From positions 1 through 64,000 of the forward strand of contig NZ_JSEH01000016.1 of assembly GCF_000801335.2 (NCBI RefSeq): a stretch of 64,000 nt of DNA, given 5' to 3'. The notes below the pieces were generated by a model. The model made no database searches and was not told where the DNA came from. It saw only the letters and a list, made by a program, of their open reading frames with translations. A program made the translations under genes and the position numbers. This document shows positions 47,560 to 56,811 of the stretch, in pieces; positions within the stretch are counted from its first letter, which is position 1, and the number at the start of each line of letters is the position of its first letter. The DNA is from Desulfovibrio sp. TomC (GTDB taxonomy: Bacteria; Desulfobacterota; Desulfovibrionia; Desulfovibrionales; Desulfovibrionaceae).

Positions 47560-49214
47560 TTGGAAGCCTCCTTGCGCCGCCAGATCTCCAGCTCCTTTTG
47601 CGGAGCCTCCACCGGGATGAAATAATGATGGTTGGGGTCGTCGGTGCGGTTGCCGAAGGTCTCGTCCGGGAAGGGCAAGGGCACGCGCTCATAGTCGCGG
47701 GCAAAATCCAGGGTGTCGGTGAACTCCCTGGCCCCGAACAGGAACCGGTCGCGGTTGACCCGGACCACCCGGCGACGCAGCACCCAGTCCGGGCGCGTGT
47801 CCGGCGGCACCGGCCCCTGCAGGCCGCCGAGCACCCGAACGCCGGTCAGGGCAAATTGCAGGGGCAGGTCGCCGTATTCGGCCACGATGGTCTGCCCGGG
47901 CTGCGCATGCGCTGCAAAAAAACCGGTGATGGCCGTGTTGACGTCGGGATAGCCGCACACCAGTTCGGTGACGAAGAGCTTGATCGGGAAATTGTCCGAG
48001 GTGAGCATCCGGAAATCGTTTTGCCAGGGCCGGTTGACGATTTTCAGCCGTTCCATGGGATAGACGGCCAGCCAGTTGGTCAGGGCCAACAGGAAAAAGA
48101 GCATGGCCGCCGAGACTTTGGAAAAATCCCACAGCCGGCGCACGCAAAACGCCAGCAAAATGGCGCACAGCGGCAGCAGATGGGCGATGTAGCGGAAAAA
48201 GCGCTGGGGCACGATGCCAAGGAAAAGCAGGCTCAGGATGATAAGGACGGCGGAAAAAAGCACGAACCGCTCGCCCGGATCGGCCGGACGCTCCAGGCGG
48301 GTGAAAAACCGCCGCCAGCGCCAGGCCAGATAGGCCGAGACCGGGAGCGGGATGCAAAACATCGACAGGTCGGCGAAATAGAGCATGAGGTTTTCCGGCA
48401 CGAGCAAAATGTCGAACATGCCGCTTTGCCGGCCGATGCGATAGAGCAGGATGCCCGGGACCACCGCCACGGCCAGGGTGGCCCCGGTGAGGACGGCCAG
48501 CCGGCGCAGATGGAACTTCTCCGGGAAAACGAACAGGGCCGCAGCCAGGGCCGTTGGTGCAAAACTTAAAAAAAGCAGATAGTTGGCATGAAAAAGCAGA
48601 ATCATGCCGACAAACATGGCCACAAGCGGCCCGGTGCGGCGCTGCCAGTCGGAAAGAAAGGCGTCCAGCGTCCACAGGACAAAGAGCGTCCCCGGGGCGT
48701 AGTAGCGGGCCTGTCGGCCGATGAGCAGATAGGGCACGCACAGCGTCAAAAGGGTTGCGGCCAAAAGCGCCCAGGTGCGGTCGCCGAAATGGCGGGCCAC
48801 CAGCCGGTAGGTCCAGAAGACGGCCAGCAGGGCGGCCAGGGCAAAGGGCGCCCGGCCGGCGGCGGCGTTCAGGCCGCCCACGGTGAAGCCGGCTGCCTGC
48901 ATATAGATCTGAATCCAGGGGGACCAGCGCCAGAGGTAGCCGCCGACCTTGTCGAACTCGCGTTCCTCTTCCTGGGACACGACGTTTATGCCGTCGCTCG
49001 CGTAGGGCAGACCGGTGGCCAGGACATTTTTGGCCAGACAGGCCGTCTCGGCCTCGTCCTGCCAAAAGGGCCGCTGCCCGAGATTGAAGAACAAAAGGAA
49101 AGCGGCCAGGGCCAGCACGGCAGCCAGTCCCCAGTTCATTTGAAAACCGTGTGCGGAGGGGCCAAAGGCCGGTTCGACCGGAATCGGTCCGGCTGTCGTC
49201 TGGGTATGCGGCAT
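47556..49214 (-). CDS. ArnT/GT39-like membrane glycosyltransferase
   Basis: The 552-residue protein has about eleven hydrophobic segments and an early loop RPFWQDEAETACLAKNVLATGLPYAS, the D-E-A motif of the GT-C/ArnT (protein O-mannosyltransferase-like) family, with a C-terminal soluble domain (about residues 420-552). GT-C enzymes use polyprenyl-phosphate sugars to glycosylate lipid A, proteins or other lipids on the periplasmic side. The GT2 enzyme at 36727-37680 could make its donor. ATG 49214 was chosen (MPHTQTTAG); ATG 49139 (MNWGLAAVL) is an alternative. The upstream frame lies inside the next gene. Confidence 0.78.
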   Translation of the reverse strand: MPHTQTTAGPIPVEPAFGPSAHGFQMNWGLAAVLALAAFLLFFNLGQRPFWQDEAETACLAKNVLATGLPYASDGINVVSQEEEREFDKVGGYLWRWSPWIQIYMQAAGFTVGGLNAAAGRAPFALAALLAVFWTYRLVARHFGDRTWALLAATLLTLCVPYLLIGRQARYYAPGTLFVLWTLDAFLSDWQRRTGPLVAMFVGMILLFHANYLLFLSFAPTALAAALFVFPEKFHLRRLAVLTGATLAVAVVPGILLYRIGRQSGMFDILLVPENLMLYFADLSMFCIPLPVSAYLAWRWRRFFTRLERPADPGERFVLFSAVLIILSLLFLGIVPQRFFRYIAHLLPLCAILLAFCVRRLWDFSKVSAAMLFFLLALTNWLAVYPMERLKIVNRPWQNDFRMLTSDNFPIKLFVTELVCGYPDVNTAITGFFAAHAQPGQTIVAEYGDLPLQFALTGVRVLGGLQGPVPPDTRPDWVLRRRVVRVNRDRFLFGAREFTDTLDFARDYERVPLPFPDETFGNRTDDPNHHYFIPVEAPQKELEIWRRKEASK

Positions 49215-49254
49215 GGCCCGCCTTCGGTACTGAAGCCCGGCCGTCTTGTAAAGC

Positions 49255-50964
49255 CTAGCCGTGCGCCCCGGGGTCCAGGCGGCTGCAATTCTTGCCGGCG
49301 GCCTTGGCGGCATAGAGCGCCCGATCGGCGGCGGCGAAGAGGTCCTTTTCCGCATCCACCCCCGCGTCTGCCTCGGCCAACCCCAGACTGACGGTGCAAC
49401 GGAGCGACTCGCGGCCAAACGGGACCGTCAGCCCGGCCACGGCCAGACGCACCCGTTCGGCCACCTGGAAGCCCTGGCCGCTGGCGGTGGCCGGCAGCAC
49501 CAGGGCAAATTCCTCGCCCCCCACCCGGTAGGCCTCGTCCACGTCGCGCAGGGTCTCCCCCAGGGTCTGGCCCAGGGCGCGCAGCACCGCGTCGCCCGCG
49601 CTGTGGCCGCAGCTATCGTTTATCTGCTTGAAGTCGTCGATATCCAGGATGGCCAGGGAAAACGGCGTGCCGTAGCGGCGCAGGCGGGCCATCTCGTCCC
49701 GCAGCCGCTCAAAAAAGCAATGGCGGTTGCGCAGTCCCGTCAGCTCGTCGTAATCCGCCCGCCGCGTCAGTTCCTCCTTGGCCTGGCGCAACGCTTCCAC
49801 AGCCCTGGCCAAGGCATCGCGTTCCAGGCCGAGGCTGGTCATGGCCGCGGCCAGATGCTCATTTTTTTCATGCAGGGATAAGGACATCTCCACCATGCGC
49901 CGGCCAAGCTGGGCGATCTCATCCGTTCCGAAACGCGGCGGCAGCAGGCAGACCCGGTCCTGGCCCAGGGAGGCGGCAAAGCCGGCCAGCACGGTCAGCC
50001 GGTTGACGATGGCCGCCCGGCACAACACCGCAGCCAGCAACACGGCCAGGACGACAGACCCGGCCGAGACAGCCGCCGTGGCCAACATCCGGTCGCGGGC
50101 CTCCTCCAGGGCCTGGGGCATGGGGATACCGACGAACATGACGCCGTAGGGGTCTGCCGCCCCCTTGCCCAGATGCAGGATCTTGTAGGCGTAAAGCGTC
50201 TCGACCCCGTCCGGACTGGGAATGACAAAGGAACCGGAATCCTGCTGCCAGGAAAACTGGCCCTGAAAGAGGGCCTCAAAGCGATCCCCGGACTGGATGG
50301 ATTGCGTCGGCGGAAAGCGGGCCAGGAGCACGCCCGCAACATCGAAAAAGGCCAGAAAGGCCCCACTGGGCACGTCAAGGGTCCCAAAGAGCTGCTGATA
50401 CCAGGCAAGGGGCACGGCCACGCCCAGGACTCCGACCACCTGGCCGGACCGATTTCTGATAGGCTGGGCAAAATGGATGGACGGGCCGCCCGACACTCGG
50501 GCCACGGCAAAATCGCCGGCCACAAACCCGCCCTGGCGCAAGGCCTCAAGAAAATACCGGCGGCGGTCGGAACGTACGCCGGCAAACGGTTTTTTGGCCG
50601 AAGCCGTCACATTGCCGGCCAGATCACAGACAAAGGCATTGCCGATGGCCGACGTCTCTTCGACCAGACGCTGCAACACGGCATCGGCAGCGTCCATGTC
50701 CATGGCCATAAGGGCTGGCTCGGCCGCAGCATCGGACAAGAGCTGACGCAACTGCCCGGCCACGGCATCCTGGCCGGCCGCAGCATCCGAGGCGGCTCGA
50801 TGCAGCAGACTGCGCCCATGCTCCAGGGCATCATGGCGCATGGCGACTGAAAGCCAGATCTGGACAAGGACCAACGGCACAATGGCCACCAGAAAGACGG
50901 CCATTATTTTGGAATATATGCCATTTAAAAATGAAATTCTCGACATGAAAGAGTAGAGCTCCAT
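49255..50964 (-). CDS. dCache-GGDEF membrane diguanylate cyclase
   Basis: The 569-residue protein has a membrane helix (KIMAVFLVAIVPLVLVQIWLSVAM), a periplasmic dCache-type sensor (about 45-280, FVCDLAGNVTASAKKPFAGVRSDRRRYFLEALRQGG; GPSIHFAQPI), a second helix (AVSAGSVVLAVLLAAVLC), a HAMP-like linker and coiled coil, and a GGDEF domain with AYRVGGEEFALVLP. RDVD five residues before GGEEF fits an RxxD I-site. It should make cyclic di-GMP in response to a periplasmic ligand. The start may be ATG 50964 or 50946; neither has an ideal ribosome-binding site. Confidence 0.9.
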   Translation of the reverse strand: MELYSFMSRISFLNGIYSKIMAVFLVAIVPLVLVQIWLSVAMRHDALEHGRSLLHRAASDAAAGQDAVAGQLRQLLSDAAAEPALMAMDMDAADAVLQRLVEETSAIGNAFVCDLAGNVTASAKKPFAGVRSDRRRYFLEALRQGGFVAGDFAVARVSGGPSIHFAQPIRNRSGQVVGVLGVAVPLAWYQQLFGTLDVPSGAFLAFFDVAGVLLARFPPTQSIQSGDRFEALFQGQFSWQQDSGSFVIPSPDGVETLYAYKILHLGKGAADPYGVMFVGIPMPQALEEARDRMLATAAVSAGSVVLAVLLAAVLCRAAIVNRLTVLAGFAASLGQDRVCLLPPRFGTDEIAQLGRRMVEMSLSLHEKNEHLAAAMTSLGLERDALARAVEALRQAKEELTRRADYDELTGLRNRHCFFERLRDEMARLRRYGTPFSLAILDIDDFKQINDSCGHSAGDAVLRALGQTLGETLRDVDEAYRVGGEEFALVLPATASGQGFQVAERVRLAVAGLTVPFGRESLRCTVSLGLAEADAGVDAEKDLFAAADRALYAAKAAGKNCSRLDPGAHG

Positions 50965-51526
50965 GCCTCATGAAAGAATATGCCGCCTGCCACACCGTTG
51001 AACCTCGGCCTTGTACATGTTTCCATTGGAACGAACAAGCATTTTATCGCAATACTGCCCTACTCTTTGCGAAATACTTTCTTTTTGACATTACATTTAA
51101 AAATAAACTATTTCCACAGCTCTGCACTTACAGCTCTGAACCCCAAGTTGCATCCACGCCGCCAACGCGGCACAGCTCCCGCCCCTCCGGCTGTTGCCAA
51201 TCGGACAAACTGGCCGGGTCACGATGCCGGCGCTCAAGACATTGAAAGCAGACAGGGGGAGACAGGGCGGGCGAAAGTCCGGAGTCATCCCGGAGAATGC
51301 CCGCGCCGCCCGGCAGAGACGGGCAGGACAGGAAATTTCAGCACAACGGCAACCAGCCGGAATTGCACGCCCCCCGGCCCTGTTTTGCGCCAATCTCCCG
51401 CCGACGACAGTTGACAGGCCACCCAATTTCAGGATTAGTTCCACGTTTGGCCGCGAACACTCATTTCATCGCGGCGCATCCCGCCGTTTCGCCCTCGATT
51501 CGGCGACCCCCCTGGAGCGAACGCCC
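50965..51526. other. 562-bp AT-rich intergenic region
   Basis: This is the longest gap in the second half of the window and its first 200 bases are far more AT-rich than the surroundings (for example ACATTTAAAAATAAACTATTTCC near 51091-51113). It separates the divergent GGDEF gene and GT2 gene. Small frames inside it (for instance 50980-51414) have no Shine-Dalgarno sequence or recognisable domain and look spurious. The composition suggests promoter DNA or a short acquired segment. Confidence 0.5.
51085..51114 (+). promoter_or_regulatory. Candidate promoter of GT2 gene
   Basis: A perfect TTGACA (51085-51090) is followed after 18 bases by TATTTC (51109-51114) in strongly AT-rich DNA. It is about 410 bp upstream of the GT2 start, so the leader would be long. 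The -10 element is weak. Confidence 0.3.
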
Positions 51527-52339
51527 ATGATGAACGGAAAAAAAGTGGTGGTGGTCATGCCCGCCTACAATGCGGCCTCCACCCTGGAACGTACCTACGC
51601 CGAGGTGCCCAAGGACATTGTGGACGAGGTCATCCTCGTTGACGACTGCAGCCGGGACAGCACCATCGACCAGGCCAAGGCCCTTGGTCTGCGCTGCTTT
51701 CGCCACCAGCAAAACTGGGGCTACGGCCGCAACCAGAAGACCTGCTACGTCGAGGCCCTTAAAACCGGCGCGGACGTGGTCATCATGGTCCACCCCGACT
51801 ACCAGTACACGCCGAAAATCATCCCGGCCATGGCCAACCTCATCACCTGCGGCGAATACGACGTGGCCATTGCCTCGCGCATTCTCGGCGGCACGGCCCT
51901 TGGCGGCGGGATGCCCCTTTACAAGTACGTCGCCAACCGCTTCCTGACCCTGTCCCAGAACCTGCTCATGTCGGCCAAGCTGTCGGAATACCACACCGGC
52001 TACCGGGCTTTTTCCCGGGAAGTGCTGGAGAAGCTGCCTTTGTGGGAAAATTCCGACGACTTCGTCTTCGACAACCAGATGCTGGCCCAGTCGGTCTATT
52101 TCGGCTTCCGCATCGGCGAGGTGTCCTGCCCGACGAAGTACTTCGAGGAAGCCTCGTCCATCAACTTCCGCCGCAGCTGCACCTACGGCATCGGCGTCCT
52201 TGAGACCTCGATGCAGTTCCGCCTGCAAAAACTCGGCTACAAGCAGTACGCCATCTTCGACAAGAACGGCCGCGGCCTGTCTAGCCCCAATCCCGAGTAC
52301 TATTCCGACGAGACTCCGGGCTGCACGCCGGCCAACTAA
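51527..52339 (+). CDS. GT2 family glycosyltransferase (stand-alone)
   Basis: The 270-residue protein has the GT2 start [46 protein letters not shown] in place of the usual DADLQ block, [25 protein letters not shown] and a [11 protein letters not shown] acceptor motif. It lacks the C-terminal membrane helices of ArnC-type enzymes. It probably adds a sugar to a lipid or polymer at the cytoplasmic face. ATG 51527 follows CTGGAG. Its last 59 bp overlap the convergent deacetylase-like gene. Confidence 0.85.
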   Translation: MMNGKKVVVVMPAYNAASTLERTYAEVPKDIVDEVILVDDCSRDSTIDQAKALGLRCFRHQQNWGYGRNQKTCYVEALKTGADVVIMVHPDYQYTPKIIPAMANLITCGEYDVAIASRILGGTALGGGMPLYKYVANRFLTLSQNLLMSAKLSEYHTGYRAFSREVLEKLPLWENSDDFVFDNQMLAQSVYFGFRIGEVSCPTKYFEEASSINFRRSCTYGIGVLETSMQFRLQKLGYKQYAIFDKNGRGLSSPNPEYYSDETPGCTPAN

Positions 52340-53294
52340 AGCCCGGTCCGGCCAGTTCGCCCAGGGTCGTCCCCGTCACCTCGAAGGTCCGTCGCAGCCA
52401 TCCGGCAAAGCGGCGGACCTTCGCCACAAAGGCGTCCACTGCCGCCCGGTCCGGGAAATGCGGGCTGCCGCCCGGGAGCAGTTCCGAGGAATGCCAGAAC
52501 AGGGTGAGCACCCGCCCGCCGCGCCGGGCATGGGCCAGGGCGGCCAAACGCATGGTGGCCTCAGGCATCCAGACCGGATTGACCCCCAGGACCAGTGTTT
52601 TCATAAAGCCGCCCAAGAGGGCGTCGCGCCAGGCCGGCAGCCGCCCGGCCAGGGCGTAGGCCAGCCCAGGACTGCCGGGCACCAGCGGCGCCTGGGTGGT
52701 CGGGGCTTCAAGCAGTCGCGGGGCGTCGGGATCTTCCGGAGCGCCGGGGCGCACCCAGTAGGGATCGCACGGGGCCAGAAAATGGTCCGGCCCGCCCGGC
52801 ACATGGCGCAGGGGGGCAACGCTGGAATCGACCAGAAAGCCGGCCCCGGGCAGTTCGGCCATGGCCCGGCGAAACAGATTCCAGCGGCCCATGCGAAACG
52901 ACACGGCCGGCTGGCCGGCAAAGTCCCGCACCGCCGCTTGCAGGCTGTCAAGCTTGGCCCGGAAGAGTCCAGTCGGCATGACGGCCGTGCTCACCGGTTC
53001 GGGCCAGGGCAGGTCGGGAAAGGGCGGCGTGTTCCAGGGATGCAGATGCGCCCCGAGTTCCCCGCCGTGGCGGGCGAGAAGCCCGGCCAGGATGTCGCGG
53101 CTTGGCCCGTCGGACAGCACCGGATAATCGCACAGATAGGTCAGCGGCAGCCCGAAGGCGTCGGGAAGAAATTCCAGACGTTTTAACTCGACAATATTGG
53201 ACAGGCCCGCGCCCTCCCGGGGATAGGTTCCGGAAAAAAGGCCCTCTTCCTCCACATCGAGGCTTATGACGACAGCAAGCGGTTTCTTTCCCAT
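52281..53294 (-). CDS. Polysaccharide-deacetylase-like protein
   Basis: The 337-residue protein starts [18 protein letters not shown] and contains [29 protein letters not shown] (His-x-His like the metal site of CE4 deacetylases) and [10 protein letters not shown]. The acidic DVEEE at the start and the HLH motif resemble the WalW/NodB-like group often found in glycan clusters. It probably removes an acetyl group from a sugar, but the full set of CE4 catalytic residues is not certain. AAGGAG lies six bases before the ATG. It shares its end with the GT2 gene, so the two may act on the same glycan. Confidence 0.68.
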   Translation of the reverse strand: MGKKPLAVVISLDVEEEGLFSGTYPREGAGLSNIVELKRLEFLPDAFGLPLTYLCDYPVLSDGPSRDILAGLLARHGGELGAHLHPWNTPPFPDLPWPEPVSTAVMPTGLFRAKLDSLQAAVRDFAGQPAVSFRMGRWNLFRRAMAELPGAGFLVDSSVAPLRHVPGGPDHFLAPCDPYWVRPGAPEDPDAPRLLEAPTTQAPLVPGSPGLAYALAGRLPAWRDALLGGFMKTLVLGVNPVWMPEATMRLAALAHARRGGRVLTLFWHSSELLPGGSPHFPDRAAVDAFVAKVRRFAGWLRRTFEVTGTTLGELAGPGFSWPACSPESRRNSTRDWG

Positions 53295-53488
53295 GGGTGC
53301 TCCTTGCGGCCTATTCTAGCGGCAGGGGGGCCGGGGCGCAGCAACAATCTCAGCCCCGCGTCAGGCTGGCGTCATCCTTGCATGGCCGGCCTGACGGCGA
53401 GAGTCTTTGGCTTTTCCTTGACATTTTTCTTCCAGGACTTTTTGTTAACATGACGACAGGACCGCTGTGACCAGGACCGAGCCAGCCC

Positions 53489-54778
53489 ATGAAGCAACGC
53501 CTTTCCCTTGATGCCCTGCGGCCGGATATGCGGCTGGCCGAAGACCTTCGCCGCGACGACGGCATTCTGCTGTTGCCGCGCGGCACGATCCTCACCCTGC
53601 GCCATGTGGCCCTGTTGCCGTCCTGGCGGGTGCTTGACGGCGTGGCCTGGGTCGCCTTGTCCAGCCAGGACGAGCCGGACCAGATGACGGAAAACCTCGC
53701 CCAGCCGCCCGAGGACACGCCCCTTGACCTCAGCGCCGCCGCCAAGGCCCTGGCCCCGCGCTTTGCCCGTACCGATCTTGAGGAAACCGGCCAGGCGGCC
53801 CTTTTTTCCGTGGCCCTGCCCCGGGCCGCCGGCCTACTGGCCTGTCGCGGCCCCCATTGTCTGGATCTGCCCGGTCCCGTGGACCCGGAGACCCTGCCGC
53901 CGGCGCCGGATACCCCGGCCCCCGGGCCCATGGCCATCATCGAATCCGACCCCAAGCTGACCTCCCTGCCCGACGTCTTCGTGCGCATAAGCGATGTGCT
54001 GCACGACCCCAACAGCACGGCCAAGGAAGCGGCCGACGCCATCGGCAAGGACGTGAGCCTTTCGGCCAAACTGCTGCAACTGGTCAACAGCGCCTTTTAC
54101 GGCTTTCCTGTCAAAGTGGACACCCTGTCCCGGGCCGTGACCATTGTCGGCAGCCGCCAGCTGACCACCCTGGCCCTTGGCATCTCGGTCATCGGCATTT
54201 TCAAGGATCTGCCCGAAAGGCTGGTGGAGATGCGGTCGTTTTGGAAGCACAGCATCGGCTGCGGCATCATCGCCTCCAACCTCGTGCCGGCCACGGCCGA
54301 CAACGGGGCCGATCTGGAAGTGGAGCGGCTGTTTGTCGCCGGGCTGCTCCATGACGTGGGCCGGCTGGTGCTCTACCGCAACCTGCCCCGCCATGCCGCC
54401 CATGTCCTGGCCAAAGCCCGCAACGAGGGCATCGCCCTGCGTGACGCCGAACGGGCCATGCTCGGCTTTGACCACGCCACCCTCGGCGGGATGCTGCTGC
54501 GGCGCTGGCGTTTCCCGGAAAACCTGGAACGGGCCGTGCGCCATCACCACGGCGGGGCCACGCCCATGGGCCAGCTCATGCCGGCCATGATCCACGTCGC
54601 CGACGCCGCGACCAACGCCCTGCTTCTTGGCTCCAGCGGCGAAGTCTACGTGCCGCCCCTGTCGCCGCCGGCCTGGGTCACGCTGGGCCTGACCCAGGAA
54701 CGCCTGGGGAAGGCCGTGGCCGCCGCCGACATCCAGGCCACCGAGCTCATCAACGTGTTCCTGCCAGACGAGGCCTGA
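53489..54778 (+). CDS. HDOD-domain signalling protein
   Basis: The 429-residue protein has an unassigned N-terminal part (1-145, Pro/Ala-rich linker at about 125-150) and an HDOD domain: LTSLPDVFVRISDVLHDPNSTAKEAADAIGKDVSLSAKLLQLVNSAFYGFPVKVDTLSRAV-type start, SIGCGIIASNL, and FVAGLLHDVGRLVLY. The His-Asp of the HD motif is kept, unlike in many HDOD proteins, so hydrolase activity is possible. HDOD proteins act in motility, cyclic di-GMP and stress circuits. A TTGACA at 53418 without a clear -10 lies upstream. The gene is followed by a strong hairpin. Confidence 0.87.
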   Translation: MKQRLSLDALRPDMRLAEDLRRDDGILLLPRGTILTLRHVALLPSWRVLDGVAWVALSSQDEPDQMTENLAQPPEDTPLDLSAAAKALAPRFARTDLEETGQAALFSVALPRAAGLLACRGPHCLDLPGPVDPETLPPAPDTPAPGPMAIIESDPKLTSLPDVFVRISDVLHDPNSTAKEAADAIGKDVSLSAKLLQLVNSAFYGFPVKVDTLSRAVTIVGSRQLTTLALGISVIGIFKDLPERLVEMRSFWKHSIGCGIIASNLVPATADNGADLEVERLFVAGLLHDVGRLVLYRNLPRHAAHVLAKARNEGIALRDAERAMLGFDHATLGGMLLRRWRFPENLERAVRHHHGGATPMGQLMPAMIHVADAATNALLLGSSGEVYVPPLSPPAWVTLGLTQERLGKAVAAADIQATELINVFLPDEA

Positions 54779-54930
54779 GCCGGCCGGAAGGCCCAGGGCC
54801 GGCAACCGGCCGCATCGTCTCGCCCAAAGCCCAGCCGGCCGCCGCCGCTTGGCCCGGCACGTCGCGCGCCTCCCAGACGACCAGCCGCTGTCCCGGCCAG
54901 GCCCGTCCGGGCGCTTCCCCCAAACGACAA

Positions 54931-54971
54931 ACGCCCCGGCCGGCTCCACAACAGGGAGCCGGCCGGGGCGT
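54931..54971. terminator. Perfect 17-bp hairpin between convergent genes
   Basis: ACGCCCCGGCCGGCTCC (54931-54947) is exactly reverse-complemented at 54955-54971 around the 7-base loop ACAACAG. It lies in the 221-bp gap between the convergent HDOD gene and the minus-strand membrane-protein gene. On the minus strand TTTGTCGTTTGG follows, a weak U-tract, so it most likely terminates that gene and may stop both. Confidence 0.65.
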
Positions 54972-54999
54972 ACAATCCACCAGGATTCGAACAACGCCG

Positions 55000-55464
55000 C
55001 TAGACGATGCTCGAATTGCCGTCGCGCAGTTTGCCCACAAGAAAACCGATGGCAATGCCGAGAATGCAGCTGCCAATACAGCTCACCCCGAAAATGGCCA
55101 CCAGATCATTGACGTTGCCGATGATCTTGCGGCCAAACAGGATATGGAAAAAGCCGTAGCCCACCCACAGGATCATCCCGGCGTGGAACCCGAAAAAAAG
55201 GCCGTCCATCATCCGGTCGTGCACTTCCACCGACTCGATGTACTTGTAACAAATGATCTGGGCCACCACGCCAAAGAGCGTAATGGAGCCGAAGGAAGCC
55301 AAGAGCTGAATGGCCATGACCACGGCCGTGGCGTGCCAGGGATCGCCCTTGCGCAGGGAGACGATAAGCCCGGGCAAAAGGCTTATAACCCACAGGGCGA
55401 CGATGCCGAGGCCCTGATGCCGTTTGATCACAAACTTCCAAAACCGTTCCAAACCGTCTTGCAT
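55000..55464 (-). CDS. Four-helix membrane protein of unknown function
   Basis: The 154-residue protein has four hydrophobic segments (LGIVALWVISLLPGLIVSL; AVVMAIQLLASFGSITLFGVVAQIICY; LFFGFHAGMILWVGYGFFHILFG; VAIFGVSCIGSCILGIAIGFLVGKL) with short loops. Two histidines lie in or near helices (FHAGM, FFHIL) but no heme pattern is clear. I recognise no family. GAGG lies seven bases before the ATG. It stands alone between two plus-strand signalling genes. Confidence 0.7.
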   Translation of the reverse strand: MQDGLERFWKFVIKRHQGLGIVALWVISLLPGLIVSLRKGDPWHATAVVMAIQLLASFGSITLFGVVAQIICYKYIESVEVHDRMMDGLFFGFHAGMILWVGYGFFHILFGRKIIGNVNDLVAIFGVSCIGSCILGIAIGFLVGKLRDGNSSIV

Positions 55465-55600
55465 TGTCCGCCTCGTGTCGGGCCGTCCGGGCCGGCCGTC
55501 CCGGGTCTTGATGACGCCGGAAGACCGCCAACAAAAAGGACGCCGGCCTCGTTGTCAAGCGTCCCGGAAAACGTCATACTGGTTGACAGGTTGTGAGGCA

Positions 55601-56806
55601 ATGCGTTTTGCAGAAACCAGCGCGCCGCCCGCAGCGGGCGTCCCCGACCGGACAGACATGAAAAACCAGCTTATCGGGGCGCAGGCCGCTGCCCGGCCGC
55701 CCCGAGTCCTCATTATTGACGACGAGACGATCAACGTCGAAACCCTGGCCTGGATGCTCAAGGAGGCCGGGTTCACGCCGCTTCGCGCTTCGTCCGGTCC
55801 CATGGGGCGTGCGCTGGCCGCCCGGGAGCAACCCGCCCTCATCATCCTCGACATCATGATGCCCGGCGAATCCGGCTTTGAAACCTGCACCCGGCTCACG
55901 GCCGATCCGGCCACCACCGATATCCCCATTATTTTTATTTCGGGCCTCGACGACGTGGAAAACAAGGTCCGGGGACTCAAGCTCGGGGCGGTCGACTATG
56001 TCGCCAAGCCCTTTGCCCGGGAGGAGGTGCTGGCCCGGGTCAAGATCCATATCCGCCTGCGCCAGGGCCTGCGGGCGCTTCTGGCCGAACAGGCGGCCAA
56101 ACTGGCCCAGATCCGCGACGCCCAGCAATCCATTCTCGTCTCCCCCGCAGACATCCCGGAAGCCAATTTCGCCGTCCGCTACGTGCCGGTCCTGGAGGCC
56201 GGGGGGGATTTCTACGACGTGTTTCCCTGGAGCGACGCAGAAATGGTCTATTTCGTGGCCGACATTTCAGGCCACGATCTCGGCGCTTCGTTTGTCACCT
56301 CCTCGCTCAAGGCCCTGGTGCGCCAGAACGCCAACCCGCTCTATTCCCCGGTGGAGACGCTTAAAAACATGAACAGCGTCCTTACCACCCTCCTGCGCGA
56401 CGGCAAACATCTCACCGCCGCCCTGGTTTTCGTAAACCGCACCCGTTCCCGCCTGACCCTGGTCAACGCCGCCCATCCCGCCCCCATCCTCGTGACCGGC
56501 CCGGGCGAGGCCGAACTGCTGGTCGCCGACGGCGACGTGCTCGGGGTGTTCGAGGCGGTCCAATGCGGCCAGATCGAGCGCGCCGTGTCGCCCGGCGACC
56601 GCCTGTTTCTCTATACCGACGGATTGATCGAACGCTTTGGCGAGAACGCCCGGGGCCGCAGCCAAGGTCTGGCCGCCCTGGTCGCCGCCTGCCGGGACAC
56701 CGCCCATCTGCCTCTTGACGCTGCTGTGGACGCCATCGCCAACACCACGCTCGAAGGAGCCGGCCGCCCCCAGGACGACGTCGTCCTCATGGGCATCGAG
56801 GTCTGA
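55601..56806 (+). CDS. Receiver-PP2C (RsbU-like) phosphatase
   Basis: The 401-residue protein has a CheY-like receiver (about 35-155; acidic pair Asp40/Asp41, phosphoacceptor Asp84 in LIILDIMMP, YVAKPF lysine) and a PP2C/SpoIIE phosphatase domain (about 190-400: GGDFYDVFPW, ADISGHDLGASF, LFLYTDGLIE, DDVVLMGIEV). Such proteins dephosphorylate STAS anti-anti-sigma factors after phosphorylation of their receiver. The HATPase-STAS gene follows 5 bases later and supplies the expected partner. ATG 55601 has TGAGG three bases before it; ATG 55658 is an alternative. Confidence 0.92.
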   Translation: MRFAETSAPPAAGVPDRTDMKNQLIGAQAAARPPRVLIIDDETINVETLAWMLKEAGFTPLRASSGPMGRALAAREQPALIILDIMMPGESGFETCTRLTADPATTDIPIIFISGLDDVENKVRGLKLGAVDYVAKPFAREEVLARVKIHIRLRQGLRALLAEQAAKLAQIRDAQQSILVSPADIPEANFAVRYVPVLEAGGDFYDVFPWSDAEMVYFVADISGHDLGASFVTSSLKALVRQNANPLYSPVETLKNMNSVLTTLLRDGKHLTAALVFVNRTRSRLTLVNAAHPAPILVTGPGEAELLVADGDVLGVFEAVQCGQIERAVSPGDRLFLYTDGLIERFGENARGRSQGLAALVAACRDTAHLPLDAAVDAIANTTLEGAGRPQDDVVLMGIEV

Positions 56807-56811
56807 CGGCC

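Noticed and set aside
50980-51414. 144-codon frame in the AT-rich gap before the GT2 gene
   Set aside because: No Shine-Dalgarno sequence, no domain, and composition that changes abruptly halfway; unlikely to be a gene.
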